Assembly: GCA_026260175.1 (NCBI GenBank)
Contig: JAKCWW010000770.1
Coordinates: 1-64,000, forward strand
Length of the DNA: 64,000 bases
Source: Reticulitermes lucifugus
Taxonomy: Eukaryota; Arthropoda; Insecta; Blattodea; Rhinotermitidae
Direction of reading: 5' to 3'
Shown: piece by piece, positions 21,962 through 33,300 of the stretch
Layout: each line of letters begins with the position of its first letter
How positions within the stretch are numbered: the stretch's first letter is position 1
Program-made: the position numbers and the translations under genes
The notes under the pieces: model-generated
The model's database searches: none
The model's input: the letters and a program-made list of their open reading frames with translations, nothing else
Told to the model about the DNA's origin: nothing

Positions 21962-22920
21962 AAAGAAGATTGTACACCTCGAAATCACCAGGGGATAGGA
22001 GTCGATATTAATTGGACTATGTACTTGTGAATCACCGATTCAGGAACAGTGTGAAGGATGTGCAGACACTGCCTGGAGCAGATATTGACTGACCACAATT
22101 TATTGGTTGCAACGATCTGCACCAGATTGAAGAAAATCATAAGGGTCCAAAAGCGAAAACCAAGATGGGATTTGGAGAAGCTATATGATCAACGACACGA
22201 AGCACACGATAGTCTAGAACAGGGGTGACCAAACCGCGGCTCGCGAGCCACATGCGGCTCTTTGGCATATAATGTGCGGCTCGCGGAAATACGTTGGCTG
22301 AACTCCCTTTTGCATTACAATTCATATAAAAGGTAAATAAAAAATTTTCAAGCCCTATTATCATTTACCGGGTATAAACTGAGTGTCCACTGGATTAAAA
22401 CGTGAGTTTAATGTTCATGGTGAGTAAATATATTTAAGAACTTTTGTAACAAAATGTGCATGTAACAATAAAAACGTGTGTGTTTTATTTGTTCATGTCT
22501 TGCGGCTCTCAAACATCTGAAGTTTATCGTGTGTGGCTCTTATGTTAAGCAAGTTTGGCCACCCCTGGTCTAGAAGAAAAACTTTGTGCAATCAAATGTG
22601 AAAGTGGGAATTTGGAAATGCAGTGGAACAATATCAAGAAATGTGTGTTAAATACTATGAGTGATTTGGTTGGAAAAGTCGAGAGGAGAGAAAGAAAGCA
22701 ATGGATTACACAAGAGATGATCAGTAAAATGGATGAACGAAGGAAATGGAAGAATGTAAACAAGGAGGAAGGAAGGAAGAACTACAGAAGATTAAGGAAC
22801 GAACTGAAACGAGCCACGCACAACGCCAAGAAGGAATATCTGGAGAGCACATGCGAGGAGATCATAGAATTTCAAAGAACAAGACGTTATGATCTAATGT
22901 ACATGAAGACAAAGTACTAG
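21962..22920 (+). pseudogene. LINE endonuclease/linker fragment interrupted by a hAT MITE
   Basis: The left half reads LDYVLVNHRFRNSVKDVQTL then PGADID, which is the end of an AP-endonuclease domain (usual text PGADxxSDHxLL), with a one-base shift before KRKPRWDLEKLYDQRHEAHD. The right half (from 22568) continues EEKLCAIKCESGN, then QWITQEMISKMDERRKWKNV, then GRKNYRRLRNEL and RYDLMYMKTK, the usual linker before the reverse transcriptase. The two halves are separated only by the MITE and its duplicated 8 bases. Probably CR1/jockey/RTE-like. Confidence 0.8.
22220..22567. mobile_element. hAT-type MITE, copy 1
   Basis: 348 bases with ends caggggtgaccaaac and gtttggccacccctg, which are inverted repeats of hAT type. 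The perfect 8-bp target duplication gtctagaa is at 22212-22219 and 22568-22575. The insertion is inside a LINE fragment. It has no coding capacity and is nearly the same length as copy 2 (28089-28435). Confidence 0.93.
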
Positions 22921-23846
22921 GTTGGAAAGAAAACCATGGGATTCATATGTATATGATGTGAAATGGTGATATTGTTTTTTCATTCACTGCAATTATGATT
23001 TTCCCCGTTATTGTGTGGAATGTATTTAATTGTAAGGTTTAAGCCCAAAAAATTTGAGGTCAAGCCATGAAGCTGGGGTTGTGTTTACCTTCTGTCAGTG
23101 CATGTCATTGATTAGACCGGTAATCTGCAGGCATCAAAAGCTTGTGTTGAAAACGTTTTATTATGGTAAGGTTACGCAGAATGTTGTAGACTATATTAGT
23201 TTTTGGATTCAGTTTGGCATCTCAAGCAATAAACGTACAATTCTGTCAATTGACAGAATTTTTAAATAATAGTATCGCAAAGGTTAATTTTAACTCTGAG
23301 ACTGGAGCGTTTTAAACTTCCGTTGGCGCAAAATTTAAATTGATCTAAGGGTGGGATAGATATAACCCAAATTTGAAGGTACTTTGCAAGCTTTATTTCA
23401 ACGAATGTTAGGGGGAGTTCTCATTATGCTATCTTGGTGCTTTAGTTAGTGTTTCAACAAAATTCACAAGTTTTTGTCTCATTTTCTGGTTCCTTTGGAG
23501 TGCAACAAAATGCACTGCAGCCCGTAGTTTGTGCAGAAGTATGTTAGGTGTGTTCAGTCTTTTTTAATAGGTTAAGTTTGGTTTGTGCTTTATTAAGGGT
23601 GTTAGGGTTTTATTACTTGCCGTTGCATTAAGTTATTATTTTACTTTGAGTTTTAGTGTGGTATGATGTCATAATTGGGTTGAATTATGCAGCCTGCAGC
23701 CTTATGGATACTTTTGATCTCTAGCAGTAGAACATTGTTATGGTCATGTACCTACCTGCCTTTTGTTCTTCAATGGCATTCAACAGTCCAACTATTAAAT
23801 TGGTGGTTTCAGAGCAACAGGGTTTAATGTGTACATAAATATCAAC
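22921..23846. other. Intronic or intergenic sequence, no gene recognised
   Basis: AT-rich and CpG-poor. No coding exon is supported. Confidence 0.5.
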
Positions 23847-23978
23847 ATCTGTCACTGTTAACTTTACTTTTTGTTCACCGTGCATTATGGTAATAGGAAT
23901 CACTAGTCTACCAGTTGAGTGACAATTTATTTTAATAGTGCAGTTGTTGGTAGACTAGTGATTCCTATCTGTCACTGT
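23847..23978. repeat. Micro-insertion E2: 12-bp direct repeats, CACCGTGCATT core, 20-bp hairpin
   Basis: The direct repeat atctgtcactgt is at 23847-23858 and 23967-23978. Inside are an AT-rich leader, the core ttcaccgtgcattat and a perfect 20-bp inverted repeat (23894-23913 with 23948-23967). The hairpin's right arm ends at the right direct repeat. It has the same architecture as 3122-3236, but the hairpin sequence is unrelated. Confidence 0.7.
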
Positions 23979-24226
23979 ATTGTGAAGGTCTGCAACATAA
24001 TGTGGCTTCAATGATGAGTGTAAAATTACAGTACGAAAACTACAGTGACTTGTATGAGGACATACAGCTTATACTGCAATTTTTCCCATGTTGCCATTGC
24101 ATTTCTTAGAATTACATGACTTGTGTTGCCCATGTTTTAGTGCATGAAACTAGCACTGATATTTGAATTTATAAACTTACATCTCAATTAAGTACTGCAA
24201 TATTGACGTGGACACTTTGTTGTCAG

Positions 24227-24357
24227 GTCCTGCAACAACTTACTGAAATAGGCGCAAGTGGAGATTCTGTTAGGAGGGCACTGCAGCAAATAACACAGCA
24301 TACTGAAGTTCACCTCCACAGAGTCACATTGGAAGAAATAAGGATGTACACTCAAAG
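24227..24357 (+). CDS. MYND gene, exon 2
   Basis: The acceptor tttgttgtcag ends at 24226 and the donor gtatgt begins at 24358. It encodes 43 codons plus two bases: VLQQLTEIGASGDSVRRALQ then QITQHTEVHLHRVTLEEIRM then YTQ, a predicted amphipathic helical stretch. The last two bases (AG) complete an Arg codon with the first G of exon 3. It starts in phase 0, as does the end of candidate exon 1. This is too short to assign a domain. Confidence 0.8.
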
Positions 24358-27300
24358 GTATGTTTTGTACATTGTTTTATTTTGCATGTTGAATTTAGCA
24401 CAGCAACACAATAGATATCTTGCCAAAGAAGAAATTGTAGTGAATTTGAACCTTAACAACGGAGAAAGATTCCAAGTACTTTGGTTGGTTTCTTGTGGCC
24501 TGATCTACCACTGCCAGTGCACATATGTAGCTTGTTGAAGCCAGAGAATGCCTGCCTGCTGGACCGTGGCTAATGCACATTGTTTGAAAAAAATGTATAT
24601 ATATACACATGCCATTGGCTTACTGCAAAATGTGACTGAGTTAAAAACAACAATTACTGGAAATGTGTTTGAAGGATCAACACACACTGTAAAATTAGTT
24701 TTTCAGTTTGTCATGTTTCTCTTTTGCTTTTATGGATTTATGAGGCACACACACTAAGTGTTCATGTTTGGAAGTATTTCGAAAGTTCCTGAGCCTGCTG
24801 AATAACTTGATCGTTCTAATTTCCAAAAACAAATGACTGCTTAGTTCTTCAGTAAAGTGTTTAGGATGTTAGATATTAGGTAAGACGTGAGTTGGATGAT
24901 GCAAGACATGCAAGGCCTTAAGATCAGAGAATTATATCAAAGAATGTAATTTTTACTTTTGTGTTGCAAACAAGTCATAGACAGATATAAAAAATTGCTT
25001 ATACACGTTCACAAAGTGAATCATCTTTTACAATAGAACGGTAAAGACACAGAATCACTTACTAAGGCAAAATGTGAAGTTAGATTGCTTGAAATGCAGT
25101 CTTGAAGAAAACTGATCCTAAACACATTTTGGAGCTAACAGCTGGTTCTGGAGCAGTGTCTCTTTTGTCGTCGTCAATGGGAAGTGACTGATAACTGCAA
25201 ATGAAATTCACTTGAAATTACTTAAGAATTTCAGAGTCCATGGAGATTTTTTTTATCCTGTAAGTAGACAAAGTACAAAGCACTAAGGTTTGCTGGTATC
25301 TTTGATGGATTACTTCAACCACTGTTCCATATGACTTTATACTGTGTGTCCTTGTGGTTATACTTTCGTCTTTTGCTTTTCATAGTACATTACTTTAAAT
25401 GAGCAATTTTGTCTCGCTGCCTTCATTTGTCCATTGTCATGTTTGTAACAACAGTTTCTGGCTGAACTTTCATACCAGCAGTGTCAGTGTAGTACAGTAG
25501 TAATTTGTAACTATCACCAATCATGTTTGTTCCTGTTTTGCAGTGTGCCAGACAATTATGTTCAGCCAGTGTTTCACTGTGTAAACAGACAAAAATCTCT
25601 TTGTTGACTCATTTACACTCTGTGTGAATTCAAATTCCATGTATGAATGGCGTTTTTCAGTATTTTGTATAACTTCCATCAATCTTTACATTTTTAGGTA
25701 GCATGGGGGATGACAGATGATTCTAAACTGAATGAGCAAGGATTCCTGAAATTTAATATGCTCTTAATTTTTGGACTTTGAATGCAGTTTAGAGGTGTTA
25801 CTTTGATTCCCAAATATTTGAACATGTCCACATTTTTTAAGGTTTTGTTGACTATTTGCATTTGATTTTGTCCTGCATTGTGATGACCCTTATCGTTACA
25901 TTTTACTACGACAGTATGTGACAATATAGTACTTAAAACTTGGGATCAAGTATAAAATGTGATAAGAGTTAATGTAAACCAGTGTGCAATCATCATTGTG
26001 TTGATGGTGGCAATTTTAACTGCTGGACCAATTACACTAATGTCTTGCTGTAATCATTTTGTGTATGTATTTTCATTAATGAACTTCATTGTAAGATACC
26101 AAGAAAAATGCCAAAGAAATTCGTCCATACACATTGTTATTAGTATAGTGAATTAGCACCGTCTTCCTAGATGGAAATGCCAACCTTCTGTGTTTTCAGA
26201 AAAGTACTTTTTGTGTTGGCATCAAAATTTTCAACATTTACCACTTAGTCTCACAAGTTGAAGAAATGAAAAGGCACAATTTAAAATAGCACTCAGAAGG
26301 TACTTCAATACACACCGCTTTTACTCTGTTGATGAATTTTTGATGTTTCAGGATCATTCATAGTACTGTATATGAAATCTTCACAGTAATTTGTATTGTA
26401 CTAATTGGGTATCTTTTGTGTATTTTGTGTGTGTATGAGTTATTCCACAACCTCCTGTCATTTTGGAAAACTTTTAGATCCATGGAATGTGTGTGTTTTC
26501 GTTATGTAAGCAGAGTGAGTTATGTGGAGGTGTAGAAGTCATGCTGTTACTGTGCCCATTTCTGTTTTAGGCTGTTGATTTTATAATTATAGTATTGCAT
26601 GTATAAATTTGTCTTCTTATGAGTTTAGTATTTCATCTTTAAATTCCTTTCTAAGCTTAGTACTTCATTTTTTAAGTTCTTTTAAGCACAGTGGATTTAT
26701 TCATATTACTTTTGCTTCAGGCATGGAGATCAGCATTTCCAGGACAGCTTGTGTGTAGACTACAGGCCTTCTACAAGAGTGAATGGTTATGGCCAGCCAC
26801 CTAAATACCATATCATTGATGACCGTAGGTATCGTTACAGAGCAAGTGAGTCTTCAGAGGTCTATGCAGATAGACATATGAAGAAGGAAGTTTGTGATAG
26901 GAAGAGAAAGATTTATTCTAACCATGACAGTAATGGAAGGAGGTGCCATGGATTTGATGGAAAGATGCAGAAAATAGTTCATGAAAAACCGAAGACTGCA
27001 TCATCTGTGCCTAGACCGAACAGAAGTTTGAAATGCAAAAATTTGAAGGACTCTGACAACATTGAATGTGACATGAGGAGAGAAAAATATCCTAGTTTGC
27101 AAGGTCATGATTTAGCTACATGTTCAGGTATGAAAACTAATGTCACAGGTTCAGCTGACACCAGTGGGACATCAGATTTAGGAAAACAGACACACACGTC
27201 AACAGTGAAAGGAACTGATAGAACGCTGCCAGTGCGAAGACTATCATATGAATCCGGAAAAGACTGTTGTGTTAAAGGTAACTTGTTTAGGGTATTGAGT

Positions 27301-30300
27301 GCTGTGAATAGAGAAGTTGTTAAAAGTGCTACTGTGCAAGAAGAGGAAGAAAGAGTGGCACCATACAAAGTGCAATCTGCTTGTACAGAGAAAGGAAAAG
27401 TACCAAGAAGCAGCAACAAATCTCTGAGTACACAGGAGAATGAACATTGCTTTACACAGAAAGACTTCATTTCTGCTGTGAATAGAGTTGAAGTGGAAGT
27501 GAATCCTCAAGAGAGTATAGTGAAGCAAGAGAACCAATTGTGTGTGATCTCAGAAATAGTACATCATGCAGATTCCAACATGTCAGCTTTTACTGGAAAA
27601 CGAGTGTTCCCAGTAGAACAAAAAACTGAGGAAACCAGTGGTACTTCAGGTAGCCAGTGTCTTACAGGTAGAATCTGTATTGATTCTGCTGAAGGAACCA
27701 AAAGCAGTGGATGTAGGAAATTAAATGAAATGGCAAAGACGGGCGAACATGACGTTCAAAAGTTGCGCAGGTTGTCAAAAGACGCTAATGAAGGTTGTGC
27801 TATGGGACATGAAAAAGCAAATTGCTCTGTTGTTTCACATCTTGAATCTGGTTATCTTAAGGAAAATGCATCAGTACCAAGCCATACTAGCAGTGGAGAT
27901 GAAGTTGGTTGTAGCAAGATCAAAGTGACAGGAGTTGGTAAGACTGTGGATCAAACTTCGACAGAATCCAAGCATGCAGGGAAAAGTCAGATTCTAGGTA
28001 AGTTGGCAATTGCAGGCACACTCTTGGTACTAACTTTTCAGATTTCAAGTAGAGGATTTTATTTATGCTATGTACTAAACTTTTAATACAGGGGTGGCCA
28101 AACCGCAGCTCGCGAGCCACATGTGGCTCTTTGACATATAATATGCGGCTCACGGAAATATGTTGGCTGAGCTCCTTTTTGCATTACAATTCATATAAAA
28201 GGTAAATAAAAATTTTCAAGCTTTATAATTATTTACCGGGTATAAACTGAGAGTCCACTGGATTAAAATGTAAGTTTAATGTTCATGGTGAGTAAATATA
28301 TTTAAGAACTTTTGTAACGAAATGTGCATGTAACAATAAAAACGTGTGTGTAATATTCGTTCATGTCTTGCGGCTCTCAAACATCTGAAGTTTATCGTAT
28401 GTGGCTCTTATGTTAAGCAAGTTTGGCCACCCCCGTTCTAATACTTTTAGTGTCGGCCTCCAGAGGTGGGATATAGTAGAAATGCTATGAAGTTGCAACC
28501 ATTGTGGAAAAACATTCTGCTTACCACAAATTTGCCACATGTATCTGAAAAAAAAAATCCTTGAACTTCACCAGATTCTGCAGTTTATATTATGTACTGA
28601 ATTATGTGTGGTAAGTGAGCGCACACGCACACATTTTCACAGTTTTGTAAATTAAAGAATGTAAATATCATGTTTGAGGTAAATTTATTCACACTGAACT
28701 TTTTTTGTTGAACAAAACTCTGGATCATTTATTATGTAGCAGTCTACTCACTAGTGAAAATGTTCACAGTGTGTTTTAGGTCTGTGAAATAGTTGACATG
28801 AATAACATAGTTTTGGAAAACACTAGACAATATGCTATTCTGCATGGTTCGGACGCTGGTGTATGACATTTGAACTCTTAGTTTTTGGACTTTGTCCATC
28901 AGATGCATTGAAATAAAATACACCACATTTTGGGGGCAGGTTCAGTTCCCATCATCAGGCTTGTTTCTTCCAAAACCGCTGTAACTACATGATGACTATT
29001 TACACTTTAATTAAACCTGGATTAGTGTCAAATTATTAAGTACCACATAATTCTAAAAACAGATTAGCAGATATGGTTATGCAAATTTCAGTAGACACCA
29101 AATCCACAAAGTACATAGCCGGTCGCTGCAACTATCACACCTCAGTAACAGTAGCACTGTGTAGGCAATGTTGATAGCCAGAATGTAGTAGTAACTGTTG
29201 TTCTTAGCTGTCAGAGGGGGAGGTTGTCTGTGTTGCTAAGGAAATAAAACAATGTCTGACAACACGGGGGGAAAGAAAGAGAGAAAAAACCCAAAAATAA
29301 AAACCTCACCACCACTGCCGCCGCTAAGGAGGCAAAGAAGGACAGTTAACTGCTATAAACCTTCTGACTACCAGGATTGCCAACACAGTGCTCTTGTCTG
29401 GTAAGGCGTAATACGTACAGTGACCAGCTATGTATTCTGTGTATTTGGTGTCTAGTGAAGTAATTTGCATAACCATATTTGCTGATCTGTTTTAAGTATA
29501 TGTGGTATTTATTATTTTGATGTTAATCCAGGTTTAATTACAGTGTAAGTAATTATCATGTAGTGACAGTTGTTTTGGAAGAAGTAAGCCTGCAGACGGG
29601 CGCCGACTCTGTCCCCAAAACGTAGTGTATTTTAAATGTCAGTACATACGATGGGAAAAGTGTGTGACTGCACTCTATTCATGCACACATGTTGATTATT
29701 ACACTTGTGCTGTAGCATTGGCCCTGAAGGTCCTGTCTCATTTAGCATGTACAGTTGTGGTTCACTTATATTTGCCGTTGCCATGCAGTGACTTGTGCTA
29801 CATATGGAAGAAGGCCTCCTCTTTTTTTTTTTTTACCAGGAAACTTTGTAGGGTATTGAGGTTCACCTTCTGTGCTGGATGCTGTTTCTGCACCAGTTCC
29901 ACAGTTCTTTTCGTGGAGCCACTCATGCAGAGTACCTAATCTTTACTGCTGAAATTATCCTAGTCATTGGTCGTGTGTCTTTGGATACATTTTCTTTGTA
30001 CATAATTTTAACTTTTCAGAATGTTTCTTGAAAACATCTACATACTTTTTTTCTGAAATATTTTATTGCATTCTGTACACATTGGTAGGTACTTTAACAT
30101 CATGTCTGATGTGCCAGATAGTGATTCATTGTTATCTGCACTGTCACTCTGTGAAACATTATCCTATGAAGGTGGATTGGTCAGTTCACAAGTGCTCATA
30201 AATCAAAGGCAAGATTTTGATGGAGGAAACTGAGAGTACACAGTGAACATGTCGTAGTATGCTATTTTTCACCATCGGCCCCTTGACGGTGGGAGCACTT

Positions 30301-33300
30301 GTCATAGTGTTTGATAACCATCCTGGACACACAGAGTTTATGTCCCTGTTGCGTCAGCTGCATGGTCGTAATGTCCTGAAAAGTGCTCCTTCAAGGTGGG
30401 AAACATGAAAATTGCTGTGTGCCAAATCTGGACTGTATGGGGAATGGTTCAGCATTTCTCAGGCAGAACTTCTGCAGCAAGTTCCAAGTCTGTTGGGCCA
30501 TATGTTGTTGGGCGTTATCATGGAGCAAAATCACGCCATTGCTAAGAAGATCAGGACTATTTTTCTGATGGGTACTATTGCAAGCTTTTCAGTGTGGTGC
30601 AGTACTTGTTGGTGTTAACTGTGCTTCAGTGTTCCAGGAAGTCCACCACTAACACACCCAATGAGTCCCAGAAGAATGCCAGCACTTTGCCAGCAGATGG
30701 TGTCACTTAAAACTTCTTTTCAAGGTGAGCCAGGGTGTTTCCACTCCATGGTTGATCACTTACTGGTTGGAGCAAAATGATGGATCCACCAGGAATGCCT
30801 TGACTCAGTTCTTTTCCTGTGCTGTATAACATTGCAGGGAACTGAGACAGGCCATCATAATTCATGCTTTGTTATCATCTGTTGGCACATGAGACACACA
30901 TTTGGCACAGACCTTAATGCTACGGTAATGCATCCACAATGATATGCTGCACAGTGGCATAGGATAAACCAAGGCAAGATGCCATGTGCCACCAAGTTTC
31001 ATGTTGGTCCGTCTGAATGAGTTCCTTTACATGCACAATGTTGACTTCTGTCACTGAGGAACCTCGTCATCAGTTCGATTGTTGTCCGTCACATCCCTGC
31101 CAGATGCAAATGTGGGACACCATTTGGCAGCATGTTGGCTGCACATCACATCATTGCTGTACACTTCCATGAGCAGTCTTTGGTTATCAGCTGCAGACAC
31201 TTTCCATGCCAACAAAAAGTGTCTTAACTCCTTAGACTTCAAGGTGAGAGGGGGTTTCCAAGTGGCTCACCAAGTTGAATTACTGTGGTTGTGCTTCTGC
31301 TATGCATGTGCCTGAAATCACATGACCGTGAACACCAGAGCCCTCTGTTATATATATTAAGAGCATTTGTAATTTCAACAAGTTTGTTGTGTTGAATGAT
31401 GGGGCTTGTAAACTTTTCTTGATCCACCGCCGTAGTTGCTCTGTAGGGCTATTGTTTTAAATGTGAACAATTGCTGGTGACATCCATTTAGGTTTGCTTA
31501 TGTTAACCCTTTAAAGACTTAAGTTAATCCGAGTAATATTAAAGATTCAGTGTGTACTGCACAGTAAACACACACTGCCTTGGTTATAAAAACCAATCAC
31601 TGTTTATTCTGAGAACCATACAAAACACAGAAACACATACTGTAGGTACAGTGTAGAATTTTGAATTTTGAATTTTCTGGTACATGGGCCTTAAAGGTTA
31701 ATATACCAAGCCCACCCACTGATCTGTTCCCACACTGCTTACTGGAGAGGCTGTGAGGTCTTCATGAGTCATCTTATAGGTCAAATTCAGTTTCTGTAAT
31801 GTGATGAATTGACAGTCATTTTTTTATGGTTTGAGAAGTTACACCACACAGACTGAATGAGGAACTACCAACCCACTTACATTCATTCGTTCATTCATTC
31901 ATTTATTCCAATCATTCATTCCATTCATTCATTCATTCAGTAGCCTGTTTTGTGACACATCCATAGCCTCCTACAAAACGAATTATCCAGAGAGGGATCT
32001 AGTGCTTCTTTCGAATTAGTGTGTCTGCTCTTTTCTATAAGGTCATCCAGTAGCTGCTATGTCATCTTCCTTGTCTTCTATTCCTCTGTATTTTTCCTTC
32101 AATCAAGAATAATACAATAACACTTGCATATGTGTTGTACATTCCTCAGTTGAGTGTTAACTTACAACAATACGATAGAATAATTTAAGTTTACTTTGCA
32201 CTGTCTGATAACTATTTGTTCTCAACATACCAAATTGTGGTGCAGAAGTCACTTGACACTCAGTGTTTAACATGTTGCCTGTAGTGTCATAACTTTTGTG
32301 TAATCCTGTATATAAGGAATACTCTTCGAACAATTAAACCTACACCACTACAACACTCGCTAGTTAGGTATAATGAAGTAAGAAAATTCACATCATTTGT
32401 CTCTCTTAGAGCTTTTTGTAATGGCTGATGTAACAACTCTGTTACCCTTCTTACAACTGTTTCAAATAATTAAAGTATGATGATTACATGTAGATTTCTA
32501 TGGTGTTGATAGTAAGGCCTTAAATATTTCAAATTGAAAATGAAATATCTAGAAGTATCAGACGACACCACCACTGTCTCTGGGTCATATGTTCTACTTG
32601 TTTTTTTATGTTTCTAATTGAGCTTAAGTGGCTGCCATTGCTCATCTTTCACGTATATCTCATTGCCTGCTGACATGTCCACTACTGATTCTCTCATCTT
32701 TATGATGTACTAGGACCAGGCATATCCCGACATCTATTCAGTGCAGCATAGGTAAAGGAGCCAGCTTTCAGGTTCAACAAATTTAGTCTTCTTTAATTAT
32801 CTGGAGTTTGATAACCTTGTCTCCTTTCAGTCTCTTGGCACATAGGACCTCTTGTATCTTTAGAATTGCAGTATTTTACGGATTTTGGTACAAGTGGTGA
32901 ATTTGGACACTCCCTTATCCGTCTATGTGCAGACCTCAACACATTTCTGTCAGTTGGTCTAAAATGTGAACATTCATATGGATGCTTATCTTAGTGTCAT
33001 TGCTTGGACCTGCCCTCAGTGTCCATTCTAAACTGAACATCATCTGTGGCTACCAACTTCTCCTGCAAAGTGAGCACTCTGGACTGAATGAAACTGCATG
33101 GTAGCCCAAATTTGCTGCACAAAACTTTGATAATTGCTATTATCTGCAACCTGAAAATCTGCAGCTTTCATGGCTGGAGTCATATTTTGGCAAGCGCTGC
33201 GTATTTCAGAAGGTAATTAATTCACAGACACACCATCTTGCTTGTTACATCTGTTCTGGTAGATAGAACATGAGTCTCAGTCTGGCTTTTACCATCCTAT

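Noticed and set aside
27998-28086. Read-through end of exon 3
   Set aside because: The consensus donor gtaagt at 27998 and phase match to exon 4 make the terminal stop irrelevant.
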